DNA of 46,208 nucleotides. Source: Candidatus Levyibacteriota bacterium (lineage in GTDB: Bacteria; Patescibacteriota; Microgenomatia; Levybacterales; UBA12049). A model generated the notes under the pieces. It worked only from the letters and a program-made list of their open reading frames with translations, made no database searches and was not told where the DNA came from. Below are positions 8,029 to 18,217 of this stretch, piece by piece; position 1 is the stretch's first letter; the number at the start of each line of letters is the position of its first letter. The translations under genes and the position numbers were made by a program. The stretch is from contig JAUSEW010000021.1 in the NCBI GenBank assembly GCA_030651475.1, positions 65,898 to 112,105 on the forward strand, given 5' to 3'.

Positions 8029-8385
8029 ATGAGTAAAGAATTGGATTTCATAAGATCAGCGCATGAGTTGATAGTTGCACAACAGCCTTTTGTGGAGAAT
8101 GGAGTAGGGCACAAAACAATTATTGGTTTTAACAGAAAAGGAGATGGTTCAGAAAGAGGAGTATATACGTATCATGAGATAACAGATAGTGAAGGAACAA
8201 AGCAAATTTTAGTTCAAGACACTATGCTGCCCTGTCCCGTAAGAGGTGTAATAATCAAAGACGGAAAAATTATTGATTCGGTTGGTTTTGATGGCCTACC
8301 GCCAGAAAAACTAATGGAAGGAGCAAGAGCGCTATTTAGCGCATTTGGCGGTTGTGATAAATATGGGAGCGTAAATAAAATATGA
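8029..8385 (+). CDS. Hypothetical protein (alternative GTG start at 7966)
   Basis: ORF; ATG 8029 preceded by AAAAAAGGGTG; in-frame GTG 7966 has AGGAGG upstream. Confidence 0.65.
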   Translation: MSKELDFIRSAHELIVAQQPFVENGVGHKTIIGFNRKGDGSERGVYTYHEITDSEGTKQILVQDTMLPCPVRGVIIKDGKIIDSVGFDGLPPEKLMEGARALFSAFGGCDKYGSVNKI

Positions 8386-9296
8386 AAAATATTATTATTG
8401 ATACTGATGCGGGGCACGATGATGCGTTGGCTATTCTTTTACTGATTAAATCGAGAGCTTTTAATATAAAAGCAATTACTACGGTTGCGGGTAATTCGAC
8501 GTTGGAAAATGTTACGAGGAATGCATTTTTCATTAGGGATTTTGCGGCTAGGACTGATATTCCTATTTATTCGGGTTATGAAAAGCCATTAAAGAGAGAA
8601 CTTGTTTTGGCGGTGGTGCACGGAGCAAGTGGTTTGGATGGAATGAATTTAGCAAACATACAATATAAGCTAACCCATGATGCAGATAAACAACTCATAC
8701 GTTTAATAAAGGAAAATCCAAACAAAATATCTTTGTTGACAATAGGACCGCTAACTAATATAGCGAGAGCGTTTCTTAAAGAGCCAAAACTTCCCGGTCT
8801 ATTAAAGCAAATTGTGATTATGGGAGGAGCAATTGATTGTTGCGGCAATAAAAATAGAGTTGCTGAATTTAATATATTTGTTGATCCTGAAGCAGCAGAT
8901 ATTGTGTTTAGAGCAAAGGTTCCTAAAGTCCTAATTCCAATAGATGTCTGTAGTGATATGCCGTTATTTCTTTCTGATTTTGAAAAGCTTCATGGATCGG
9001 AATTATACGCTCTAATTATGAAAATGATGAGGGAATTCATAAAAGGAATAGAAGCGTATGAAGGGACAAAAGGAGCTTTGGTATATGATGCGATTGCCGC
9101 ATATTATCTTTTAAATCCAAAAGCATTTGTTCTTAAGCCAATGGATATCGTAATAGAGACAAAAGGAGAATATACGCGGGGAATGACCGTTGTGGAAAAG
9201 AGAATTGCTGCAAAAAAGATGCATAACGCAGAAGTAGCAGTAAAAGTTAATAGAGAAAAGTTTGTGAGCGATTTGATTAAGATGCTAAGGAAGTAG
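8382..9296 (+). CDS. Inosine-uridine preferring nucleoside hydrolase family protein
   Basis: IIIDTDAGHDDALAILLL, LLTIGPLTNIARAF, AEFNIFVDPEAADIVF. Confidence 0.92.
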   Translation: MKNIIIDTDAGHDDALAILLLIKSRAFNIKAITTVAGNSTLENVTRNAFFIRDFAARTDIPIYSGYEKPLKRELVLAVVHGASGLDGMNLANIQYKLTHDADKQLIRLIKENPNKISLLTIGPLTNIARAFLKEPKLPGLLKQIVIMGGAIDCCGNKNRVAEFNIFVDPEAADIVFRAKVPKVLIPIDVCSDMPLFLSDFEKLHGSELYALIMKMMREFIKGIEAYEGTKGALVYDAIAAYYLLNPKAFVLKPMDIVIETKGEYTRGMTVVEKRIAAKKMHNAEVAVKVNREKFVSDLIKMLRK

Positions 9297-9299
9297 TTT

Positions 9300-9725
9300 A
9301 TGAAAAAGTATGACGTTTTATTTATTTGTGAAGCCAATGTCGGAAGAAGCCAAATGGCAGAAGGCTACTACAACGCATTTACTGGGGGCAAAAATGCAAT
9401 AAGTGCCAGCATAAGAGATTATATCGAAAAGTATAATGGTAGGTCAGCTCCCCACATTATTGCAATTATGCATGAAGATGGGATTGATATCTCAAAACAA
9501 CGAATAAAAGTTCTTAAAAGAGAAATGATTGATCAAGTGAAGAGAATTATTATCTTATGCAATAAGAATATATGTCCGGTTTACCTTTTAAGTTTGTCAA
9601 AAACTAAAAGTATGTACATTCCTGATCTTTATAACATATCTTTACAAGAGGTAAGAAAGACACGGGACGCTATAAAAAAACTCGTAAAAAAACTTTTAGC
9701 AGAACGTGATAAAATAATAATATGA
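9300..9725 (+). CDS. Low-molecular-weight protein tyrosine phosphatase / ArsC-like protein
   Basis: VLFICEANVGRSQMAEGYYNAF P-loop. Confidence 0.85.
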   Translation: MKKYDVLFICEANVGRSQMAEGYYNAFTGGKNAISASIRDYIEKYNGRSAPHIIAIMHEDGIDISKQRIKVLKREMIDQVKRIIILCNKNICPVYLLSLSKTKSMYIPDLYNISLQEVRKTRDAIKKLVKKLLAERDKIII

Positions 9726-10723
9726 AAAGAGTGTATTCGGGAATTAGGGCAACTGGGAGATTGCATTTAGGGAATTATTTTGGTGCGGTTAAGGGTATGC
9801 TTGCATTGCAAGATACTTACGACTGCATATTTTCCGTGGTAGATTTGCATGCTATCACTACGCCATACGCACCTTCGTCACTCCAGAATTCAGTGAGGGA
9901 GATAATAATTGATTTTCTTGCGGCAGGCTTGGATCCGAAAAAATGCCATTTGGAAATTCAGTCAAAAATTCCCCAGCATACAGAACTTGCTTATTTGCTG
10001 TCGACTATCTACCCGGTTTCCCGTTTGGAGGATTTGCCAACATACAAAGACAAGAAAGCCCAATACCCAAAATATGTAAATATGGGGCTTTTGTACTATC
10101 CGGTTCTTATGGCAGCAGATGTTTTGCTTTACAAAGGAGAATTGGTGCCAGTTGGAATAGACCAGGAGCCTCATTTAGAAGTAATGCGGGAAATTGCCAG
10201 AAAGTTTAATTCAATGTTCGGTCATCCTTCGACAGGCTCAGGATCTTCGACGTTTCCCGAACCGCAAAGATTTAAGACAGAAGGGGAATATGTGCCTTCT
10301 TTAACAGGGAAAGGGAAAATGAGCAAAACAGTTGACGGAAGTTATATCAATTTAACAGACGATTTAGCGGTAATTAAGAAGAAATTAGCCGCTGTCCCAA
10401 CAGATAGCGGAACAATTGGAGGAGATTTGCCAAAAGAAGGCGGAGTAGCGAGTCTTTTTGTAATGATGAAATTATTCAAACAGGAAAATGAATACCGAAA
10501 ATTTGAAAACGATTATAAAAATAAAACAATTAGGTATTCTGAATTAAAAGAAGTGTTAACGCAGGGGGTTTATAAAGAATTAAAGCCCTTTCAAGAGAAG
10601 AGGAAAACTTTATTGGATAATCCAAGTTTGGTAGATTCGATTATTGCAGACGGACAAAAAGAGTGTATGGAAATGGCAGAAGAAACTATGAAAGAGGTAA
10701 GGCAAAAAATGGGTTTTGCGTAG
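9722..10723 (+). CDS. trpS: Tryptophanyl-tRNA synthetase
   Basis: YSGIRATGRLHLGNYFGAVKG, VGIDQEPHLEVMREIA, GKGKMSKT. Confidence 0.95.
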   Translation: MKRVYSGIRATGRLHLGNYFGAVKGMLALQDTYDCIFSVVDLHAITTPYAPSSLQNSVREIIIDFLAAGLDPKKCHLEIQSKIPQHTELAYLLSTIYPVSRLEDLPTYKDKKAQYPKYVNMGLLYYPVLMAADVLLYKGELVPVGIDQEPHLEVMREIARKFNSMFGHPSTGSGSSTFPEPQRFKTEGEYVPSLTGKGKMSKTVDGSYINLTDDLAVIKKKLAAVPTDSGTIGGDLPKEGGVASLFVMMKLFKQENEYRKFENDYKNKTIRYSELKEVLTQGVYKELKPFQEKRKTLLDNPSLVDSIIADGQKECMEMAEETMKEVRQKMGFA

Positions 10724-10759
10724 TAAAAACGATTATTCTATGATATACTGTGTCCAATT

Positions 10760-12631
10760 ATGCCCGCAAACGGTAAAAACAACAAAAACAATAAGAAACA
10801 TCGGATTGTAAGAGTCAAAGTTAATCTTTCGTGGAAAAATCTTTTCCTCTATGGGTTCTTAGCTTTATTTCTAGTTTTTATCTTCATGGGCTTTGCCCAG
10901 CAAAGTATTACACCCACCCAAACAGTTCCGCTATCCAAGGTAATATCGGATGTAAAAGAAGGCAAAGTTTCCGAAATTTCCATTTCAGACAACAAGCTTA
11001 CTGTTACGTCTTCCGGAAAAGCTCTGGAGAGTTTTAAAGAACCCGGTTCTAATATGTACCAGTTATTTAAAGATTCAGGAGTTTCTCAAGATGCAATTAA
11101 TAAAACAAAAGTCGTTATAAAAGATCAAGCAGGTCTTAACAGTTGGATAAATATCCTATCTTCAATTTTACCGATTATCTTGATGGTCGCATTTTTTTAC
11201 TTTATTTTTCGTCAGGCAAGAGGAGCGCAGGAAAATATTTTCTCTTTCGGACAATCAAGAGCAAAACTTTTCAGTAAAGATACTCCGGGAATTACTTTTG
11301 CAGATGTTGCGGGAGTAGATGAGGCCAAACAAGAATTAACGGAAATCGTAGATTTTCTTAAAAACCCTGCCAAATATAAAGCAATGGGCGCTCGTACTCC
11401 AAAGGGAGCCTTGATGATTGGACCATCCGGTACGGGAAAAACCTTGCTTGCTCGAGCAACAGCGGGTGAAGCAAATGTTCCATTTTTTTCTATGGCAGGC
11501 TCGGAATTTATGGAAATGTTAGTGGGAGTTGGAGCATCCAGAGTTCGGGATCTTTTTTCAACAGCCAAAAAAGCACAGCCCGCGATTATTTTCATAGACG
11601 AAATAGACGCAATTGGGAGACAAAGAGGGATAGGAGGAGTTATGGGCGGACATGACGAAAGAGAGCAGACTCTTAATCAAATTTTGGTTGAGATGGATGG
11701 GTTTTCTCGAACAGAGCAGCTAGTTGTTATCGCGGCTACAAACAGACCTGATGTTTTGGATCCGGCGCTTGTCAGACCCGGACGTTTTGATCGAAGAGTG
11801 ATATTGGATATGCCTGATGTTGTGGGAAGAAAAGCCATTTTGGCAATCCACGCCAAAGGAAAACCGTTTGTAAAAGAAGTTGATTGGGAAAAAATTGCCA
11901 AAAGAACAGTTGGGTTTTCCGGCGCGGATTTGGAAAATATGTTAAACGAATCGGCAATTCTAGCTGCCAGACTTTCCAAAAAAGCAATAGACATGAAAGA
12001 CCTGGAAGAAGCTGCAACTAAAGTAAAGCTAGGTCCTGAAAAAAAGAGACTGCAGTCGGAAGAGGATAAGAAAATGACAGCGTATCATGAAGCAGGACAT
12101 GCAATTGTATCTTGGCATATGCCGCATATGGATCCTGTGCATAGAATATCCATTGTAAGCCGCGGTCTTTCTTTGGGTCACACTATGATGGAGCCAACAG
12201 AACATATTCATGAAACGAAAACAAGACTTTTGGAACAAGTCGTGGTGATGCTTGGAGGAAGAGCTGCGGAAAATTTGATATTTAAGGAAATGACAACCGG
12301 CGCAGCGGATGATATTGCCAAAGCAACAGAAATAGCAAGAGCAATAGTGGTCGAGTACGGAATGAGCGATTTAGGTCCTATTAATCTGGATGGGGAACGC
12401 CGTAATTTTTATGAGCAAAGCAATGTTTCGCCTTCGATGGCAGCCAAAATTGACCAGGAAATAAAAAAGATTACCGATGAAGCATATAAGCAGGCAACGG
12501 AGATTTTGTTAAAACAAAGAAAGAGATTGGATCTTCTGGCGGAAGAGTTATTGAAAAAAGAAACAATTGAAGGAGAAGAATTCGTCAGACTAACCGGCCC
12601 CAAAAAACTCCCGGTTATATCTAAAACGTAA
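10760..12631 (+). CDS. ftsH: ATP-dependent zinc metalloprotease FtsH
   Basis: [16 protein letters not shown]+ [13 protein letters not shown]. Confidence 0.96.
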   Translation: MPANGKNNKNNKKHRIVRVKVNLSWKNLFLYGFLALFLVFIFMGFAQQSITPTQTVPLSKVISDVKEGKVSEISISDNKLTVTSSGKALESFKEPGSNMYQLFKDSGVSQDAINKTKVVIKDQAGLNSWINILSSILPIILMVAFFYFIFRQARGAQENIFSFGQSRAKLFSKDTPGITFADVAGVDEAKQELTEIVDFLKNPAKYKAMGARTPKGALMIGPSGTGKTLLARATAGEANVPFFSMAGSEFMEMLVGVGASRVRDLFSTAKKAQPAIIFIDEIDAIGRQRGIGGVMGGHDEREQTLNQILVEMDGFSRTEQLVVIAATNRPDVLDPALVRPGRFDRRVILDMPDVVGRKAILAIHAKGKPFVKEVDWEKIAKRTVGFSGADLENMLNESAILAARLSKKAIDMKDLEEAATKVKLGPEKKRLQSEEDKKMTAYHEAGHAIVSWHMPHMDPVHRISIVSRGLSLGHTMMEPTEHIHETKTRLLEQVVVMLGGRAAENLIFKEMTTGAADDIAKATEIARAIVVEYGMSDLGPINLDGERRNFYEQSNVSPSMAAKIDQEIKKITDEAYKQATEILLKQRKRLDLLAEELLKKETIEGEEFVRLTGPKKLPVISKT

Positions 12632-12633
12632 TT

Positions 12634-13917
12634 TTATTTCTTCAACACAGTTTTCAAAAGCGTATTGGTTGGAGACTCTTCGGAGACATCCGCATAGAAA
12701 ACAAAAAATCCTTTCGTTGATTCTCCTAGCGTTTGAAGCGCTTTTGCTCTGTATGGATCAAATTCTGAAAATGACAATATCCTTCCATTTTTACCCACGA
12801 CATTATAAGAAATTCCGGAATCAAATCCTCTGCATTTTTTTATTCCTACAACTGCTACGTTAGAATTTCGTTGTAATTGTTTTGCTCTAGCTATTGCTTC
12901 TTCCTGTGTATCCAATTTTTCAAAAAGAGGAAGCCAATTCACGAGACTGAAAAAAGCAGACTCCGCTACTAGCATGTCAGGAAAATACTTTCCGCATATA
13001 ATCTCAAGAAGATCATGATCAGTCATTTGTCTTAAGAGGGAAGGGGTAAGCTTTGAAGTATCATCTTTTGAATAAAGAGGTTCTAAAAGTTTTGCTATAA
13101 AGAGATCTCGTCCTTGATTTATTGGATGGAGATAAAATTCTCTATGAAGGGTTGCTCGCAAAAGCAAAAACGCATAAAGCATATTTGGGTCATTGAAAAA
13201 AACCTTACCCTTTTTTTGATCAACTCCAACGTCTCTATAGATATTTCCAATCTTAGGATAAAAGGAAATGATATTGCTTATGCTTGTTAGTAATGGATTT
13301 GATTCTATTTCCTCTGGTTTTATTGGGCCTATTACATTATAAAGATCCTTCATGACGTAGGTAATTCTGTCTGCGATATCCAAGACCTCGCCTAAAGGAC
13401 CCTGATTTTTTATAATTCTATCTAAAGTTTCTTTGTCCGCGAATCTTCTAACGAAGTTTTTTCCTCTTGTATCTAAGGTTTCCCACCAGAAATCTTCTTC
13501 ATTGAGATTTTTTGGATCCAGTTGCTTGATGGCATCTCCAAGCGCAGGAGTTGCGATGTCATGAAAAAGTCCCGCGACAATACCGACATTAATTTGATCC
13601 AAAGAGGCTCCATTTTGACGAAGTATTTGTTCCGTCGTAAGAGCAACTACCAGGGAATGGTCAAATCTTGTGTGATGATGCTCAATATAGAAATTATCTT
13701 TCGGATCCCGCGGACCTATAAAAGACAAAAAGCTTAAAGCTTTAATGTTTCCAAGACGAAGTAAGGCTTTTGTGCTTCTTTGTGCCTCTTCATAGGTGCT
13801 TTGTTCTGGTACCCATCTTGAAAGATCAGAGTATGGTAAGAATTCAAATAACGAATCTTCAAATAGCTCTTGAAAGTTGGGAAGCGATGGTTGACGAATA
13901 GTTTCTTTTTCCATCAT
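12634..13917 (-). CDS. HD-domain phosphohydrolase-like protein
   Basis: HHHTRFDHSLVVALTTEQIL...GLFHDIATPALGD; ORF track extends to 13968, start chosen at MMEKETIRQ. Confidence 0.75.
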   Translation of the reverse strand: MMEKETIRQPSLPNFQELFEDSLFEFLPYSDLSRWVPEQSTYEEAQRSTKALLRLGNIKALSFLSFIGPRDPKDNFYIEHHHTRFDHSLVVALTTEQILRQNGASLDQINVGIVAGLFHDIATPALGDAIKQLDPKNLNEEDFWWETLDTRGKNFVRRFADKETLDRIIKNQGPLGEVLDIADRITYVMKDLYNVIGPIKPEEIESNPLLTSISNIISFYPKIGNIYRDVGVDQKKGKVFFNDPNMLYAFLLLRATLHREFYLHPINQGRDLFIAKLLEPLYSKDDTSKLTPSLLRQMTDHDLLEIICGKYFPDMLVAESAFFSLVNWLPLFEKLDTQEEAIARAKQLQRNSNVAVVGIKKCRGFDSGISYNVVGKNGRILSFSEFDPYRAKALQTLGESTKGFFVFYADVSEESPTNTLLKTVLKK

Positions 13918-13986
13918 GGCGAAACATTTTACAACATAAATCCCGATTACGCAACCTAAACGAGGCATTATGATAGAATAAAGCTT

Positions 13987-14925
13987 ATGCAGAGACTTGT
14001 TTTAATAGATGGCAATGCGATTTTGCATCGGGGATTTCATGCGATGCCGCCATTTACCTCACCTGATGGAAGATTGGTGAATGCGGTTTATGGATTCTTC
14101 TCAATGTTTCTTAAAATTATTCAGGATTTTAAGCCTTCTTATTTAGTAGTTTGTTTTGACCGGCCCAAACCGACTTTTCGAAAACTTCTTTATGTCGGGT
14201 ATCAGGCAAAACGGCCCAAAATGTCAGATGATTTGGTTCCTCAAATTACGATAGTTCATGAAATTTTGGAAAAGGCGAAAATTGAGATTTTTGAAGTTGA
14301 CGGCTATGAAGCGGATGATTTAATCGGAACTCTTGCGACCAAAGCAGTTTCCGGCAAACTTGATGGGAAGCTTGAAGTGGTTATTGTTTCAGGAGATAGG
14401 GATATGCTGCAACTTATCAATCCCCAAGTAACAGCAGCAATGCCAATTACCGGAATTACCAATATGACTGTTTTTGACGAGCAGAAAACTGAAGAAAAAT
14501 ATCAGGTGAAACCTGCGCAGATAATTGATTACAAATCTTTAGTAGGGGATCCGTCGGATAATTATAGCGGAGTTCCGGGAATTGGTCCGAAAACAGCAGT
14601 AACTCTTTTGAGAGAATTCGGAAGTTTGGAAAATATCTATAAAAATCTTAACAAGATAGAAAAGAACAATCCAAATCTTGCGTTAAAACTTGCGCAAGGA
14701 GGAGAATCAGCAGGCCTTGCCAAAAAGTTGGCGACCATAGTTACTGATGCGCCGATAACTTTAGATATAGAAAAATGCAATATGTCACATTTTGATATGG
14801 CAGGAATTAAGGAAGAATTTGAGAAATTGAGTTTTAAAAGTTTGCTAAAAAGACTTGAGATTAAAAAACCTGATTCGCCAAAAGAAGACAAAGTAGAACA
14901 GCTCGGACTCTCTTTTAAATTATGA
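13987..14925 (+). CDS. Stand-alone 5'-3' exonuclease (PolA N-terminal/FEN family)
   Basis: LVLIDGNAILHRGFHAMP, EADDLIGTLA, GDRDMLQL, DNYSGVPGIGPKTA; no polymerase domain follows. Confidence 0.9.
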   Translation: MQRLVLIDGNAILHRGFHAMPPFTSPDGRLVNAVYGFFSMFLKIIQDFKPSYLVVCFDRPKPTFRKLLYVGYQAKRPKMSDDLVPQITIVHEILEKAKIEIFEVDGYEADDLIGTLATKAVSGKLDGKLEVVIVSGDRDMLQLINPQVTAAMPITGITNMTVFDEQKTEEKYQVKPAQIIDYKSLVGDPSDNYSGVPGIGPKTAVTLLREFGSLENIYKNLNKIEKNNPNLALKLAQGGESAGLAKKLATIVTDAPITLDIEKCNMSHFDMAGIKEEFEKLSFKSLLKRLEIKKPDSPKEDKVEQLGLSFKL

Positions 14926-16061
14926 AAGTAGCACTTATACACGATTACATCAAGGAGTATGGCGGAGCAGAACGGGTTTTGGAAGTATTAAGTGAAATTT
15001 TTTCGGATGCTCCTATCTTTACGGCTTTTTATGACAAAAAGGGAACAGCTTACGAACATTTTAAAAATAAAAAACTCATTCCTTCATGGGTGCAATATTT
15101 TCCGTTTTTTAGCAAATTGAGCAGTCCGTTAAGATTTTTAACACCTTTAATCTGGGGAAGTTTTGATTTGTCCGAATACGACATTGTCATTTCTTCCGCA
15201 AGCTGGTACATAACGAAGGGGTTTGGTTCTGCGAAGCGAAATCAAAAACATCCGATTGAAATTTGCTATTGCCATACACCTCCGAGGTGGCTATACGGAT
15301 ACAACACTTCTTTGAATTTTCAAAAATATCCTATTGTGAGAGTTTACGCAGGGATTGTTGGGCATTTTATGAGGCTTTATGATTTTAAACAGGCGCAAAA
15401 AGTGAATTATTTTATAGCAAATTCTCAAGAAGTTGCCGGAAGAATTAAAAAGTTTTATAAGAGAGACTCAACGGTAATTTATCCACCGGTTTGTTTACCG
15501 AAAAGCGAAAAGCGAAAAGCGAAAAGCGAAAAAAATGACTATTATTTTATAGTTTCAAGGATAGTTGGGGCCAAGGGATTAGATCTAGCTGTTGAGGCAG
15601 CGTTAAAAGCAGGTCTTAAACTAAAAATTGCCGGATCTTCTGCAGGATATTCTTTTGAATTAAATAAATTAAAAGGAAAAGCCCAACTTCGCCAAGGCTT
15701 CGATGGGCAGGTGGAATTTTTGGGACAAGTAACAGATGAAGAACTGGTAAAATTGTATAAAGGCGCCAAAGCATTTTTGGCTTTGTCTTTGGATGAGGAT
15801 TTCGGTATAACACCTGTTGAGGCAATGTCCTTCGGAACTCCGGTTATTGCTTTTAACGGCGGGGGATATAAGGAAAGCGTTTTGGATAAAAAAACAGGGT
15901 TACTATTTGATGATTTGTCCGTAGACGGATTAATTAAGGCAATCAAACAATTTAATAATTTGGAAATTGATCCTGAGGACTGCATAAAACAAGCCGAGAA
16001 ATTCTCAAAAGAAAGATTTAAAAAAGAAATAAAAGAGTTTGTAGGTTCAAAAGTAAAATGA
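14922..16061 (+). CDS. Glycosyltransferase family 4 (GT-B)
   Basis: ALIHDYIKEYGGAERVLE, EDFGITPVEAMSFGTPVIAFNGGGYKE. Confidence 0.9.
   Translation: MKVALIHDYIKEYGGAERVLEVLSEIFSDAPIFTAFYDKKGTAYEHFKNKKLIPSWVQYFPFFSKLSSPLRFLTPLIWGSFDLSEYDIVISSASWYITKGFGSAKRNQKHPIEICYCHTPPRWLYGYNTSLNFQKYPIVRVYAGIVGHFMRLYDFKQAQKVNYFIANSQEVAGRIKKFYKRDSTVIYPPVCLPKSEKRKAKSEKNDYYFIVSRIVGAKGLDLAVEAALKAGLKLKIAGSSAGYSFELNKLKGKAQLRQGFDGQVEFLGQVTDEELVKLYKGAKAFLALSLDEDFGITPVEAMSFGTPVIAFNGGGYKESVLDKKTGLLFDDLSVDGLIKAIKQFNNLEIDPEDCIKQAEKFSKERFKKEIKEFVGSKVK
15500..15532 (+). repeat. Heptanucleotide tandem repeat (GAAAAGC)x4 plus partial unit inside the glycosyltransferase CDS
   Basis: Four exact 7-bp units 15500-15527 followed by GAAAA. 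Confidence 0.95.
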
Positions 16062-16462
16062 AAACTAGAATTTGCGTAGTAGCTGTGATCGAAAAAGATG
16101 GGAAAATTTTGATGGGTAATAAAGCAAGGGATATTGGTCCTTATCCAAATACGTGGAGGCTTCCTGGTGGTGGAGTAGAAGAGAGAGAATCTTTAGAAGA
16201 TGCAATTAAAAGAGAGATTAAAGAAGAGACAAATTTAGACGTTGAAAAAGTTGAGAAGATAGGGGTTTATGAGGATGAGGAGCCTGATAAGGATGGAGAG
16301 ATGACACATTATGTTTTTAACGTATTCAAAGTTAAGTCATCGGGAAAGTATGCAGCAAGCGAAGAGTTTCCTTCTCTTGAGTGGGTTGATAAAAAACAAC
16401 TTGTGAATACGTCTTTGGCAAGACCATCCATAAAATTATTTAAAGAATTGGGGTATCTGTAA
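16058..16462 (+). CDS. NUDIX hydrolase
   Basis: GGGVEERESLEDAIKREIKEETNL Nudix box. Confidence 0.93.
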   Translation: MKTRICVVAVIEKDGKILMGNKARDIGPYPNTWRLPGGGVEERESLEDAIKREIKEETNLDVEKVEKIGVYEDEEPDKDGEMTHYVFNVFKVKSSGKYAASEEFPSLEWVDKKQLVNTSLARPSIKLFKELGYL

Positions 16463-17403
16463 TGCCAGAACTTCCTGAAGTGGAAACGATACGTGTAGGA
16501 CTACAGAAATATCTTATCGGACGCAAGATTATAGATATCAAAATTAGAGTTGCTAAAATATTTGTCGGCAAAAAAGAAGATGTAATCGGAGCCAAGATTG
16601 TTAATCTAAGAAGGATAGGCAAGGGTTTGATAATAGAATTAGATAATAATTTCGTTTTGGCAGTTCATTTGAAAATGACCGGTCAGCTTATCTACCGCGA
16701 CGCGAAAAGCGAAAACATTAAACTTTCTCCAAAAACTGGTGGCACTACACTCCCTTCCAAATATTCACACATCATATTTAAACTCAAAAATCAAAAATCA
16801 AATCTCAAAAATGATGAAGGAGACGCGTATTTGTACTATAACGATTTGCGTAGATTTGGTTGGATAAGGGTTGTGAGAAAAGATGAACTGATGAAAATGC
16901 CTTTTTTCAAAGAAATGGGTCCGGAGCCCTTCGTCGGACTGAAGCCCTCCTCAGGACTGAAGCCCTCCTCAGGACTTCGGTCTTCGGCCTCCGCCAGTAA
17001 TTTTTTGACTCTTAATCTTTTTAAAAATATTGTTGAGGGAAGTAATGTATCAATAAAACCTCTCTTGATGGATCAGAAAAGAATCGGCGGAATCGGCAAT
17101 ATTTACGCCAATGATGCCTTATTCGAAGCCAAAATAGACCCAAGACGAAAGGGAAAAACATTATCGGATGAAGAAATTAACAATCTTTATGACGCAATAT
17201 TTGCTGTCATTAAAAAAAGTCTTGAATATGGCGGCTCTTCGGATGAAAATTTTGTCAATGCTCTAGGTCAGGAAGGAAATTATCAAAATCATACTTTGGT
17301 GTATGGGAGAGAAGGAGAGCCTTGTAAGGTTTGCAGAAATCCTATTGAAAAGATCAAGCTCGGTGGTCGAGGAACATATTTTTGCCCCAGCTGCCAGCGC
17401 TAG
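16462..17403 (+). CDS. mutM: Formamidopyrimidine-DNA glycosylase
   Basis: MPELPEVETIRVGL, KPLLMDQKRIGGIGNIYANDALF, CKVCRNPIEKIKLGGRGTYFCPSCQ zinc finger. Confidence 0.95.
   Translation: MPELPEVETIRVGLQKYLIGRKIIDIKIRVAKIFVGKKEDVIGAKIVNLRRIGKGLIIELDNNFVLAVHLKMTGQLIYRDAKSENIKLSPKTGGTTLPSKYSHIIFKLKNQKSNLKNDEGDAYLYYNDLRRFGWIRVVRKDELMKMPFFKEMGPEPFVGLKPSSGLKPSSGLRSSASASNFLTLNLFKNIVEGSNVSIKPLLMDQKRIGGIGNIYANDALFEAKIDPRRKGKTLSDEEINNLYDAIFAVIKKSLEYGGSSDENFVNALGQEGNYQNHTLVYGREGEPCKVCRNPIEKIKLGGRGTYFCPSCQR
16936..16971 (+). repeat. 18-bp tandem duplication in mutM
   Basis: GGACTGAAGCCCTCCTCA x2 then GGACT. Confidence 0.95.
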
Positions 17404-17509
17404 GGGATATTGATTTTACCTCTGGTAATGTGTTAACATTTACAACTAGTGACCATAAATAAATATTATACATTCGAAGAGCTCAGTATAAATTTTAAGT
17501 TAAAAATTT

Positions 17510-18217
17510 ATGGGAAATAACCATAAAGACAGAGTAGTTATTTCGGTCGGAGGTTCATTAATCGTCCCCAATGGGGGAATTGACACCGACTTCCTCATTA
17601 AATTCAACAAATTCGTAAGAGCCCAACTGGCGAAAAATAAAAATCGCCAGTTTTTTTTGATTGTGGGAGGCGGATCAACTACCAGACACTATCAAAAAGC
17701 AGCAAGAGAAGTCATAGGAGATAAGCTTACCCGGGATGATTTAGATTGGTTAGGTATTCACGCAACAAGACTTAATGCTCATCTTGTCAGAACAATTTTT
17801 CGCGATATTGCGCACCACTATATCCTGAAACACTACGAAATTATTAGAAAAGTTGAAGAATCGGTTGTTGTAGGATCGGGTTGGAAGCCCGGTTGGTCTA
17901 CGGATTTCTGTGCAATAATGGCATGCCAAGATTATGATGTTAAAACAGTTATTAATTTAAGTAACATAGATCAAATTTACGATAAAGATCCTAATAAATT
18001 TAAAGATGCAAGACCAATCGATAAAATTTCCTGGAAAGAGCTGCGAAAATTAGTTGGTAATGAATGGATACCGGGAATGCACGCTCCCTTCGATCCGATT
18101 GCCGCGAAAAAAGCGGAAGAACTGGGACTTAAAGTTGTAATTATGAATGGTTCTAATTTAGAAAATGTACAAAATTACATGGACGGAAAAAAGTTTACTG
18201 GAACAGTGATTCAATGA
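17510..18217 (+). CDS. Amino-acid kinase family, archaeal-type UMP kinase-like
   Basis: VVISVGGSLIVPNGG, GGGSTTRHYQKAA, INLSNIDQIYDKDPNKFKDA. Confidence 0.8.
   Translation: MGNNHKDRVVISVGGSLIVPNGGIDTDFLIKFNKFVRAQLAKNKNRQFFLIVGGGSTTRHYQKAAREVIGDKLTRDDLDWLGIHATRLNAHLVRTIFRDIAHHYILKHYEIIRKVEESVVVGSGWKPGWSTDFCAIMACQDYDVKTVINLSNIDQIYDKDPNKFKDARPIDKISWKELRKLVGNEWIPGMHAPFDPIAAKKAEELGLKVVIMNGSNLENVQNYMDGKKFTGTVIQ

Noticed and set aside
10831-11037. Alternative-frame ORFs inside ftsH, surface protein and other genes
   Set aside because: Fully nested in strong CDSs with no independent start signals or family motifs.
16936-16975. Possible CRISPR-like repeat
   Set aside because: Repeats are adjacent without unique spacers, inside mutM; no CRISPR array or cas genes were seen in the window.
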